A DNA stretch of 64,000 nucleotides from Streptomyces sp. NBC_00554 (GTDB lineage Bacteria > Actinomycetota > Actinomycetes > Streptomycetales > Streptomycetaceae). The DNA is taken from NCBI RefSeq assembly GCF_041431135.1, contig NZ_CP107799.1, positions 2,914,001 to 2,978,000 of the forward strand, given 5' to 3'. The position numbers and the translations under genes are program-made. How positions within the stretch are numbered: the first letter of the stretch is position 1; each line of letters starts with the position of its first letter. Below the pieces are notes generated by a model. The model was not told where the DNA came from. It saw only the letters and a list, made by a program, of their open reading frames with translations, and did not search any database. This document shows, one piece after another, positions 8,305-15,979 of this stretch.

Positions 8305-9528
8305 TCACCGCAGGTGCCGTACGAAGGCGTCGGTGCCCTCGTTGGTGTCGCCGGCCGGGATCAGCGTCGGGTCGGACGACAGGAAGAGGATGCCGCGGGC
8401 GCCGTCGGCGATCCGGCCCGGCAGGACGTCGGCCGTGGCGGTGCCGCCGGTGGTGTCGGGCGAGACCAGGGTGGTGGTGCCCTTCCTCAGGTCCCGCAGG
8501 TAGACGGGGTACTCCTTGCCCCACTGGCTGCCGGCCTCGGTCACCTCCGACATGAAGGTGAGGTACCGGCCGTCGGCGCTGATCGCGGCTTCGCGGGTGT
8601 AGACCTCGCCGGGGCCGCCCTGGGTGCCGTGGATGCGCTGATTGGTGCCGGAGGCGATGTCGTGCACGAACACGTTCCAGCTGACGTCGTTGTCATCGGG
8701 GACGAGGTGGGTGTCCCGGGACTCGAAGACGACCGTACGTCCGTTGCCGCTGATGGACGGGTTCAGGGACTCCTTCTCGGTCCCTGAGCCGTCGTAGGAG
8801 CGGTCGATCTGGGTGTGCTCGCCCGTGGTGCGGTCGTACATCCACACGTCGCCCCAGTCGTCGCCGCGCGGGCCGTTCGCGTAGTTGTACTGGTAGACCA
8901 CGCGGCGCCCGTCGTCGCTGACCGTCGGCTGGAAGGCGTTGCGCGGCTCCCAGGTCGGCTTGGGGTGGCTGATCCGCTCGGTGGTGCCGGCGACGCGGTC
9001 GCGCAGGAACACCACGCTGGTGCCCGCGGCCTCCTCCTGGAGCGTGTAGACGGCGTAACGGCCGTTGGGGCTGACGGAGACCCCGGCGGGCTGCCCGGTG
9101 AAGCCTTCGGGGATCTCGATGCCGAAGCCCACCCGCTTCCCCGTGCCGATCTCGTGGATCCAGACGTCTGTGTCCTCGGCGGACGGGGCGTATTCGACGT
9201 AGACATAGCGGCCGTCGTTGAGGACCGCCAACAGACCGCCGAACCCCGCGAAGCGGAGCTTCCCGGTCTGCGGGTCGCGTACGTACATGCCGCCGTGCGG
9301 CATGTTGGGGTCCAGGTCCTCGGCGTTCGAACTGAGCGCGATGTGGCGGCCGTTGCGGCTGATGACGGCAATGGGCGTGGTGCCGTTGCCCGCCTTGCCC
9401 TCCGGCGTGACACTGATCGGCTCGGTGTGCGGGGCCCTGGGCGCGGCGCCCGCAGTGGTTCCCGTCAGCGCCACCGTGACGGCGACGGCGACGGCCGTGA
9501 GTGCGGCAAGCCGCTTGTTCCTGTGCAT
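8305..9528 (-). CDS. Secreted TolB-like (PD40) beta-propeller protein
   Basis: This 407-residue protein has a signal peptide (MHRNKRLAALTAVAVAVTVALTG, cleaved near AGAAP) and at least six propeller blades of the PD40/TolB type. Each blade has a motif like ISRNGRHIALSS, VSPNGRYAVYT, VSDDGRRVVYQ, ISGNGRTVVFES or ISADGRYLTFMS. The C-terminal repeat ends in DTNEGTDAFVRHL. No catalytic domain is visible, so it is probably an exported binding or scaffold protein. The GTG/ATG context is good (GGGGGAA before the ATG). It lies 112 bases downstream of a longer paralogue that has the same repeat and the same DTN-DVF end, and the two are probably the product of tandem duplication. Confidence 0.75.
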   Translation of the reverse strand: MHRNKRLAALTAVAVAVTVALTGTTAGAAPRAPHTEPISVTPEGKAGNGTTPIAVISRNGRHIALSSNAEDLDPNMPHGGMYVRDPQTGKLRFAGFGGLLAVLNDGRYVYVEYAPSAEDTDVWIHEIGTGKRVGFGIEIPEGFTGQPAGVSVSPNGRYAVYTLQEEAAGTSVVFLRDRVAGTTERISHPKPTWEPRNAFQPTVSDDGRRVVYQYNYANGPRGDDWGDVWMYDRTTGEHTQIDRSYDGSGTEKESLNPSISGNGRTVVFESRDTHLVPDDNDVSWNVFVHDIASGTNQRIHGTQGGPGEVYTREAAISADGRYLTFMSEVTEAGSQWGKEYPVYLRDLRKGTTTLVSPDTTGGTATADVLPGRIADGARGILFLSSDPTLIPAGDTNEGTDAFVRHLR

Positions 9529-9542
9529 GGTCGTTCCCCCGT

Positions 9543-9645
9543 GGTTGGTCGTGGGTCATTGGTTGGTCGTGGTCACTGGTTGATCGTGGTCACTGATTGG
9601 ACGTGACCGTTGGTTGGTCGTGATCACTGGTTGGCCGTGGTCATT
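9543..9645. repeat. Six tandem 17-bp repeats between two propeller genes
   Basis: Six head-to-tail units fill the gap: 9543-9560 (18 bp), 9561, 9578, 9595, 9612 and 9629 (17 bp each). The consensus is GGTTGGTCGTGGTCACT. The fourth unit is the most diverged. The last five bases overlap the end of the upstream gene. The units contain GGTCACT/GTGATCAC near-palindromes. There are no spacers, so it is not a CRISPR array. Confidence 0.85.
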
Positions 9646-11713
9646 GCACTGTCCGCAGGAAGACGTCCGACACCCCGTTGGTGTCCCCTTCCACCAGATC
9701 GGGTGATGCCGACTCGAACGCGACGACGGTGCCGTCGGCGTTGACGGAGGGGTGCCCCGCCGCAAGGTCGTTGCGGCCGCCCCAGCGGTCGACGCTGATC
9801 AACTGCCGCTTGCCGGTGGCGAGTTCGAGCAGGTACACGGAACGGCCCAAGGTGTACGCGACATGCGCGCCGTCCCCGGCGAGCGAGGGCTCCGTGCCGT
9901 TGACCCGGGTCGTGGTCCCGGTGTCGAGGTCCTTGACGTGGACGCTCGTGCCCTGCTGGAAGGCGACCTTGCGTCCGTCCGCGCTGATCGAGGGGGCCGA
10001 GGAGTTGCTGCCGGCCTTCTCCAGGTCACCGGTGTCCAGGTCGCGGACGTAGGTGTCGGGGCCCTGCTCGAAGGCGATGTACCGGCCGTCGTAGTCGATC
10101 GACGGGTTGCCCGCCGCCTCGTCCGTCGGCGCGCTGACCACGTCGGTGGTACCGCCGCTGAACTTGAAGCGGTAGACGCGGGGTTGCGGGTGAGGGTCGG
10201 CCTCGGTCGCGGGCAGCGTGGCGGCGTAGGTGATCCACTGGCAGGTGGGACTCACGCTGGGCTGTCCCATCCAGGTGAAGCGGACGCCCTGGTAGGAACC
10301 CAGGCTGGTCAGCTTGCCGACCGCGCGGTTGCGGATGTGGACGCCCGGGCCGCCGTCGGCTGCGAGCGGGGCAACGTAGCCGACCTCGCGTCCGCTGTAG
10401 CAGGGCGTGACCTCGTGCGAGGGGCCCTGTGAGGTGGAGTTGACCAGGGAGACTCCCCCGGCCACGCTGACGAATACGTTCGTGTCCTTCGGGTCGTCGG
10501 TCCCCTGCGAGGTGAAGGCGACGACTTTGTCCTCCCCCATCGCCGGTTCGTAGGACGCCCCGGACAGTTGCTGCCCGTCCCATGTCGTGCTGACCCGTTC
10601 GGTGACGGACGGCATCGGGTCCGGGTTCTCCCGGAGCGCGCCCGAGAAGACGAACACGTCCGACTCTCTGTTGGTGTCGCCCGCCACCAGATGGGACGCA
10701 TCCGAACTGAACGCCACCGCACGCCCCTCGGCGGCCAGCATGTCGTCTCCCGACTGGGCGTTCGGCGGGAGGGCGGCTCCCCGCAGCCCCGTCCGCAGGT
10801 CGCGCACCCGCGTGCCGTCCTCGCCCGAGACCACGGCGTACCGGCCGTCCGCCGTGGCCGACATGGGCCGCCCGTCGGCCACCCGCCGTGACTCGCCCGT
10901 GCGGAGGTCGTGGACGTACAGGCCGCTCTCGGCGTCGAGGAGGACGCGGCGGCCGTCCGCGGTGATGCGGACCAGGTGGGCGGCGCCGAGGCCCGTGTCG
11001 ACCTGGGTCCGCTCGCCCGTCGCCCGGTCCTTGACGAAGACGTCGACCGGGTCCGTCTCGGAGTCGGTGCGGACGCCGTACGCGATCCGTTCGCCGTCGC
11101 CGCTCACCGAGGCCCCGGCCTTGTCGCCCTCCTCGGCCGGTGAGATCAGCTCGTCGGCGCCGGTGGCCGTGTCGCGGACGTACAGCAGCCGGAAGTTCTC
11201 GTCGCCGTTGCGGTTGCCGATGGTGTATGCGACGTGCGTGCCGTCCGGGCTGACCGACTGCGCGCGGCCCAACTCGTTGAAGCCGGGCGGGTTCTCGGGC
11301 CACAGCTTCTCCGAGCTGCCGGTGGCGCGGTCGTACAGGTACGGAGCCAGGAACCGGGTGCCCGCGGAGAAGCCGATCCGGCTCCCGTCGGCGCTCGGCA
11401 TCGGCGAGCCGTAGGTGAAGCCGCTGCCGAGGTCGATCTTGGTGACCGCGCCGTCGGCCAGGTCCTTCACAAGCAGGCACGGTGCGGAACGCGCGCAGCC
11501 GAAGCCCGGCGCGGTGGACGTGAACGCGACCTGGCGGCCGTCGGCGCTGATCGCGGCGCCGCTCGACGGCCCGTCGGCCTGGCTGCCGTCGGCGGCCGTG
11601 CTCACCCTCTCCAAGGTGGATGCGTGCGGTGCGGCGGACGCGCTCGTCCCGGTGAGCGCGAGTAACAGCGTCACCCCTAAGCAGACTCCGGACACTCCTG
11701 CGGCTCTGGTCAT
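9641..11713 (-). CDS. Large secreted TolB-like (PD40) beta-propeller protein
   Basis: This 690-residue protein has a signal peptide (hydrophobic to about residue 26, cleaved near ASAAP). Two seven-bladed-type propellers follow, roughly 35-345 and 350-690. Typical blades read ISADGRQVAFTST, PSADGSRIGFSA, VSPDGTHVAYT, VSGDGERIAYG and ISADGRKVAFQQ. The middle and the end of the protein both carry AGDTNRESDVFVF/EGDTNGVSDVFLR segments, which marks an internal duplication. The shorter downstream gene resembles one half. No enzyme motif is seen; the function is unknown beyond export and a probable binding role. Confidence 0.75.
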   Translation of the reverse strand: MTRAAGVSGVCLGVTLLLALTGTSASAAPHASTLERVSTAADGSQADGPSSGAAISADGRQVAFTSTAPGFGCARSAPCLLVKDLADGAVTKIDLGSGFTYGSPMPSADGSRIGFSAGTRFLAPYLYDRATGSSEKLWPENPPGFNELGRAQSVSPDGTHVAYTIGNRNGDENFRLLYVRDTATGADELISPAEEGDKAGASVSGDGERIAYGVRTDSETDPVDVFVKDRATGERTQVDTGLGAAHLVRITADGRRVLLDAESGLYVHDLRTGESRRVADGRPMSATADGRYAVVSGEDGTRVRDLRTGLRGAALPPNAQSGDDMLAAEGRAVAFSSDASHLVAGDTNRESDVFVFSGALRENPDPMPSVTERVSTTWDGQQLSGASYEPAMGEDKVVAFTSQGTDDPKDTNVFVSVAGGVSLVNSTSQGPSHEVTPCYSGREVGYVAPLAADGGPGVHIRNRAVGKLTSLGSYQGVRFTWMGQPSVSPTCQWITYAATLPATEADPHPQPRVYRFKFSGGTTDVVSAPTDEAAGNPSIDYDGRYIAFEQGPDTYVRDLDTGDLEKAGSNSSAPSISADGRKVAFQQGTSVHVKDLDTGTTTRVNGTEPSLAGDGAHVAYTLGRSVYLLELATGKRQLISVDRWGGRNDLAAGHPSVNADGTVVAFESASPDLVEGDTNGVSDVFLRTVQ

Positions 11714-11836
11714 GTTCCCCCCTGAGGTCCCCGTGGACGTTTCTCCCCCGGCCCCACGCCGAGGGCCCTCTTCGAGGCAAACGCACCACGCGCTACAGGG
11801 TCAATCCCCCGTAATGCGTACAACCCGGACCGTTGA

Positions 11837-12436
11837 TCAGTCGTCCGGGAGAAGCCCGTCGTCCAGGAACTCCCGTACGTGGCTGAGAATCTGCCCCCGG
11901 TCCGTGCCGCGCAGCCCGATCGCCACATGGATGGAGAAGCCGTCGAGGAGGGCCCGCAGCCGCGCGGCGAAACGGTCCGGGTCGACGGAGCGGAACTCGC
12001 CGTGCGAGACGCCCTCGGCGAGCAGGGCCACCAGGTCCCGGTGCCAGGCGCCCTCGATGGCGACCTGCCGCTCACGGGCGTCGTCGTCGGCGTTCTGCGA
12101 GCGGTTCCAGACCTCCAGCCAGAGGGTCCAGTGCGGGTCGCGGTGGCCGTCGGGGACGTACAGGTCGACGTAGGCGTCGAGGCGCTCGCGGGCCGTGGCC
12201 GGCCGGGTCAGCAGCCGGCCGCGCTCGACGCCCAGGCGCCCCTCGCTCCATTCCAGGGTCCGCAGCAGCAGTTCGTCCTTGGAGCGGAAGTAGTACAGCA
12301 GATGACCGCTGCTCATCCCGACCTCGCGGCCGAGCGCCGCCATGGTGAGCTTCTCCAGACCGCGTTCGGCGATCATGTCCATGGCGGCGGCGAGCACGTC
12401 CTCGCGCGGGGGCGCGTTCCTGCGCGGACCGGCCAT
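11837..12436 (-). CDS. TetR-family regulator of the urease-like/agmatine operon
   Basis: The 199-residue protein has an N-terminal TetR helix-turn-helix (about 10-56; LTMAALGREVGMSSGHLLYYF) and a helical ligand-binding domain. The ATG at 12436 lies 10 bases after the stop of the agmatine deiminase gene, and its ribosome site (GGAG) overlaps that stop, so the two are translationally coupled. As the last gene of the ureAB-ureC-aguA operon it is the natural candidate for binding the two TTTAGA-type palindromes at the operon promoter. The ligand could be agmatine, another polyamine or a ureido compound; that part is inference. Confidence 0.85.
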   Translation of the reverse strand: MAGPRRNAPPREDVLAAAMDMIAERGLEKLTMAALGREVGMSSGHLLYYFRSKDELLLRTLEWSEGRLGVERGRLLTRPATARERLDAYVDLYVPDGHRDPHWTLWLEVWNRSQNADDDARERQVAIEGAWHRDLVALLAEGVSHGEFRSVDPDRFAARLRALLDGFSIHVAIGLRGTDRGQILSHVREFLDDGLLPDD

Positions 12437-12446
12437 CCCGTACTCC

Positions 12447-13487
12447 TCAAACCTTCGGCTGCTGCTGGGTGATGCAGTGGATGCCTCCGCCACCGGCAAA
12501 GATCGTACGTGCGTCCACCAGTGTGACGGTCCTCTCGGGGAACAGTCGGCGGAAGATACCGGCCGCGATCTCGTCGCGCGGGTCGTCGAATCCGCAGAGG
12601 ACCACGCCACCGTTGCAGAGGTAGTGGTTGATGTACGAGTAGTCGGCCCAGTGTCCGTCGGCCTCCAGGACGGTCGGGGCGGGGACCTCGACGACCTCCA
12701 GCCTCCGGCCCCGGGCGTCGGTCTGCCCCTTGAGCAGGCCGATGATCTCCTTGCTGACCTCGTGGTCGGGGTGCGCAGGGTCCTGCTGGGAGTGCGCGAC
12801 GACGACGCCGGGGCGCGCGAACGCGGCGACGATGTCGACATGGCCGAGGGTGCCGAAGCCGTGCGGCGGATAGTCGCCGGTCAGCCCGCGCGGCAGCCAG
12901 ATCGCCTTGCGGGTGCCGAGGTGGGCGCGGATCTCCGCCTCGACCTGCTCACGGGTCCAGTCCGGGTTGCGCTCGGGGCCGAGCTGCACGGTCTCGGTGA
13001 GCAGGACGGTCCCCTCGCCGTCGACATGGATCGCGCCGCCCTCGTTGACGAGCTTCGAGGCGTACGTCCGTGCCCCCGCGAGGTCCGAGACGTACGCGCC
13101 GATCTTCGCGTCGTGCTCCCAGCGGGCCCAGTCCTGGGCGCCCCAGCCGTTGAACGTCCAGTCCACGGCGGCGAGTTCACCCTTCCCGTCGGTGAGGAAG
13201 GTGGGGCCGATGTCGCGCATCCAGGCGTCGTCGAGGTCACGTTCGACGACATCGATCCCGGGGCCGAAGAGTTCGAGAGCCGCCGAGGACTGCCCGGGCC
13301 CGCACACCACGGTCACCGGTTCGAAGCGGCGGACCGTGCGGGCCACCGCCGCCCAGGCCTCGCGCGACTCGGCGAGATCGGCCGGATTGTCGAAGGTGTG
13401 GTTGGGCCCCGGCCACGCCATCCAGGTGCGCTCGTGCGGGGTCCACTCGGCAGGCATTCGGAAACCGTCGGCGGCAGGCGTGTTCAT
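12447..13487 (-). CDS. aguA: Agmatine deiminase
   Basis: The enzyme converts agmatine to N-carbamoylputrescine and ammonia. The 346-residue length is typical of the peptidyl-arginine-deiminase-like (AguA) family. Key motifs are present: WMAWP near the N-terminus, DDAWMRDIGPTF with the substrate-binding Asp, NEGGAIHVDG, HVDIVAAF, and the catalytic Cys in GGGGIHCITQQQP close to the C-terminus. The start at 13487 lies 14 bases after the ureC stop with a site (AAGGA) overlapping the TAA. It is not followed by an N-carbamoylputrescine amidohydrolase, which is the usual partner. The urease-like subunits upstream occupy that place. Confidence 0.9.
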   Translation of the reverse strand: MNTPAADGFRMPAEWTPHERTWMAWPGPNHTFDNPADLAESREAWAAVARTVRRFEPVTVVCGPGQSSAALELFGPGIDVVERDLDDAWMRDIGPTFLTDGKGELAAVDWTFNGWGAQDWARWEHDAKIGAYVSDLAGARTYASKLVNEGGAIHVDGEGTVLLTETVQLGPERNPDWTREQVEAEIRAHLGTRKAIWLPRGLTGDYPPHGFGTLGHVDIVAAFARPGVVVAHSQQDPAHPDHEVSKEIIGLLKGQTDARGRRLEVVEVPAPTVLEADGHWADYSYINHYLCNGGVVLCGFDDPRDEIAAGIFRRLFPERTVTLVDARTIFAGGGGIHCITQQQPKV

Positions 13488-13501
13488 AGGAGTTCAGTTC
13501 C

Positions 13502-15172
13502 TTACAGGAAATACAGGCGGTTGAGGGAGACCGAGTCGGCGGGCTCGGAGCGGATCGGGTCGCCGTCGAGGGTGACAAGGCCGGTGCGCTGGTCGACATC
13601 GACGGCTCCGGTACGGGAGTTGAGGCGCAGGTCGGCCGGACCGATGCCGCGGGTGCCGCGGACGGCGACCCGGCGCCGCCGGGTGGGCATCAGGTCGTTG
13701 CCCTGGTCGAGCGCCGCCTGCGCGACGAAGGCCACCGAGATGTCGGCGGGCGTCGAGCCGTGCGCCCCGAACTGCGGCCCCAGGACGAGGGGTTCGCAGG
13801 TGTCGGTGGCGGCGTTGGGGTCGCCGACGACGCCGTACGCCGGGAAGCCGGACTTGAGGACCAGCTGCGGCTTGGCGCCGAAGTACTCGGGCCGCCACAG
13901 CACGATGTCGGCGAGCTTGCCGACCTCGATGGAGCCGACCTCGTGCGCGAGGCCGTGGGCGATGGCGGGGTTGATGGTCAGCTTGGCCATGTAGCGCAGG
14001 ACGCGTTCGTTGTCGTGGTCATCAGGGGCGCCGAACTCGGCCTTCATCTTCCCCGCCATCGCGAAGGTCCGGCGTACGGTCTCGCCCGCGCGGCCCATGC
14101 CCTGCGCGTCCGAGGAGGTGATGCCGATCGCGCCCAGGTCGTGCAGCACATCCTCCGCACCCATCGTGCCGGCCCTGATCCGGTCGCGGGCCATGGCGGC
14201 GTCGCCGGGCAGGTCGGTCTTCAGGTCGTGGACGGAGACGATCATCCCGTAGTGCTCGGCGACCGCATCCCGGCCGAACGGCAGGGTCGGGTTGGTGGAG
14301 GAGCCGATGACGTTCGGAACTCCCGCCATTTTCAGGACATTCGGTACGTGCCCGCCGCCGCACCCTTCGATGTGGAAGGCGTGGATGGTGCGCCCTTCGA
14401 GCACCCGGAGGGTGTCCTCGACCGACAGGCATTCGTTCAACCCGTCGCTGTGCAGGGCGACTTGGACGTCGTACTCCTCGGCGACGCGCAGCGCGGTGTC
14501 CAGCGCGCGGGTGTGGGCGCCCATGTCCTCGTGGACCTTGAAGCCGGACGCGCCGCCCTCGGCGAGCGCCTCGACGAGGGGTGCGTCGGAGGACGACGAA
14601 CCCCGGCCCAGGAAGCCGATGTTGACCGGCCAGGCGTCGAAGGCGTTGAAGGCGTGGCGCAGCGCCCAGGGCGAGTTGACGCCGACGCCCCAAACCGGGC
14701 CGAACTCCTGGCCGATGATCGTGGTCACCCCGGAGGCGAGCGAGGCCTCCATGATGCGCGGCGACAGCAGATGGACGTGCGTGTCCACGGCACCGGCGGA
14801 GGCGATGAGCCCCTCGCCGGACACGATGGACGTACCCGTGCCGACCACGACGTCGACACCTTCGAGGGTGTCGGGGTTCCCGGCCCGCCCGATGGAGCAG
14901 ATCCGTCCCTCGCGGATGCCGATGGAGACCTTCCTGATCCCCTGCGCCGCGTCGATCACGACCACATTGCTGATGACGACGTCACAGGTCTCGCGGACGG
15001 CGGCGGCCTTGAGGTGCAGCCCGTCGCGGGCGGTCTTGCCGAAGCCGGCGAGGAACTCGTCGCCGTACTTCTGGGCATCGGACTCGACCTGGATCGTGAG
15101 CCCCGAGTCGCCGAGGCGGACGCGGTCGCCCGCACGCGGGCCGTGGGTGGCGGCGTACTCGTACGGATTCAT
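13502..15172 (-). CDS. ureC: Divergent urease alpha subunit
   Basis: This 556-residue amidohydrolase is full length for UreC. Nickel ligands are kept: DTHVHL, the carbamylated Lys in GFKVHED, ALHSDGLNE, FHIEGCGGGH and the Asp in ITSSDAQGMGR. The flap differs. The canonical MVCHHL is here VSVHDL, so the flap Cys (Cys322 of S. pasteurii urease) is Val, the catalytic His is kept and the next His is Asp. The segment after GVTTIIGQ is also unlike typical ureases (FGPVWGVGVNSP rather than GTGPA...TPG). No ureD, E, F or G gene is nearby. It may still hydrolyse urea, or a related ureido or guanidino compound. The start overlaps the ureAB stop (ATGA). Confidence 0.85.
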   Translation of the reverse strand: MNPYEYAATHGPRAGDRVRLGDSGLTIQVESDAQKYGDEFLAGFGKTARDGLHLKAAAVRETCDVVISNVVVIDAAQGIRKVSIGIREGRICSIGRAGNPDTLEGVDVVVGTGTSIVSGEGLIASAGAVDTHVHLLSPRIMEASLASGVTTIIGQEFGPVWGVGVNSPWALRHAFNAFDAWPVNIGFLGRGSSSSDAPLVEALAEGGASGFKVHEDMGAHTRALDTALRVAEEYDVQVALHSDGLNECLSVEDTLRVLEGRTIHAFHIEGCGGGHVPNVLKMAGVPNVIGSSTNPTLPFGRDAVAEHYGMIVSVHDLKTDLPGDAAMARDRIRAGTMGAEDVLHDLGAIGITSSDAQGMGRAGETVRRTFAMAGKMKAEFGAPDDHDNERVLRYMAKLTINPAIAHGLAHEVGSIEVGKLADIVLWRPEYFGAKPQLVLKSGFPAYGVVGDPNAATDTCEPLVLGPQFGAHGSTPADISVAFVAQAALDQGNDLMPTRRRRVAVRGTRGIGPADLRLNSRTGAVDVDQRTGLVTLDGDPIRSEPADSVSLNRLYFL

Positions 15173-15861
15173 CGGTGCTCAGCTCCCTCGGTTCCGAGAT
15201 ACCCACAGGCGGCTGCCCTGCGCAGGGCCTCTTCCTTGGCCCCCGGCGCGTCCAGCGGGCCGTCGACCAGACCGGCGAAGCCGATCGCGATCCGCTCGCC
15301 GCCGATGGGCAGCAGCCCGACCTCGGCGCTCTCGCCGGGCCCGAAGCGCACCGAGGAGCCCGCGGGCACGGCGAGCCGCATCCCGTAGGCGTCCGCGCGC
15401 GGGAAGTCGAGCCGCGGGTTCGCTTCGAAGAAGTGGAAGTGGGAGGTGACGGAGACCGGCACGGTCGCGGTGTTCACGACGAGGAGCCGTACGACTGCCT
15501 CGGGCTCGGCGTGCGCGGGACCCGGCAGCAGTGCGCCCGGCGCCTGATCGCCGAGGCCGCCGCCGATGGGGTCGCTGACGACCGCGAGACGCGAACCGTC
15601 GTCGAAGACGGCCTCGACGTGCACCTCGGTGACGACGTCGGCGACGCCCGGCAGTACGTCGTCGGGGCCGAGTACCGACCGGGCGCGCTCGATGGCCTCG
15701 GCCAGCCGCCGCCCGTCCCGGGCGGCCTCGCACACGGTGTCCGCGATGAGCGCGGTCGCCTCCGGCACGTTGAGCAGGACGCCGCGCGCCCTGCGGGACC
15801 GGGCCAGCTCGGCGGCTCCGAAGAGCAGCAGCCGGTCACGTTCCGTCGGGGTCAGTCTCAT
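15169..15861 (-). CDS. ureAB: Fused urease gamma/beta subunit
   Basis: The 230-residue protein joins a UreA-like gamma domain (about 1-100; MRLTPTERDRLLLFGAAELA, NVPEATALIADTVCEAARDG, MPGV-like DDVLPGVADVVTEVHVEA) to a UreB-like beta domain (about 120-220; SHFHFFEANPRLDFPR, AYGMRL, RFGPGE, GGERIAIGF). A fusion of this order is known from Helicobacter UreA. A ribosome site (GAAGGGA) lies upstream of the ATG at 15861. It is the first gene of the operon with ureC, aguA and a TetR regulator. The palindrome at 15875-15893 sits directly upstream of the ribosome site. Confidence 0.85.
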   Translation of the reverse strand: MRLTPTERDRLLLFGAAELARSRRARGVLLNVPEATALIADTVCEAARDGRRLAEAIERARSVLGPDDVLPGVADVVTEVHVEAVFDDGSRLAVVSDPIGGGLGDQAPGALLPGPAHAEPEAVVRLLVVNTATVPVSVTSHFHFFEANPRLDFPRADAYGMRLAVPAGSSVRFGPGESAEVGLLPIGGERIAIGFAGLVDGPLDAPGAKEEALRRAAACGYLGTEGAEHR

Positions 15862-15874
15862 CCCATATCCCTTC

Positions 15875-15893
15875 TTTAGAACACCACTCTAAA
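15875..15893. promoter_or_regulatory. Palindromic operator candidate, ureAB side
   Basis: TTTAGAACACCACTCTAAA has inverted ends TTTAGA and TCTAAA around a 7-base core. It lies 13 bases before the ureAB ATG. A second site with the same CACTCTAA half lies at 15944-15961. The size and symmetry fit a TetR-type operator. Confidence 0.6.
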
Positions 15894-15916
15894 CAGCAAA
15901 ACCCATTTCCGAAAGC

Positions 15917-15946
15917 TTGACGCATCGCCTGCTCCAGGTTCACATT
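15917..15946 (+). promoter_or_regulatory. Candidate promoter of the NCS1 permease gene
   Basis: TTGACG (15917-15922) and CACATT (15941-15946) are separated by 18 bases. The palindrome at 15944-15961 overlaps the -10 box and the start point, a position suited to repression. Confidence 0.5.
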
Positions 15947-15961
15947 GAGCGTCACTCTAAG
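15944..15961. promoter_or_regulatory. Palindromic operator candidate, permease side
   Basis: ATTGAGCGTCACTCTAAG is an imperfect copy of the operator at 15875. The shared half is CACTCTAA; the other half (TTGAG) is degenerate. It overlaps the predicted -10 box of the permease promoter. Confidence 0.5.
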
Positions 15962-15979
15962 AATGAGGAGACCCAGGCC

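Noticed and set aside
9543..9645. CRISPR array
   Set aside because: The 17-bp repeats are contiguous with no spacers, and there are no cas genes.
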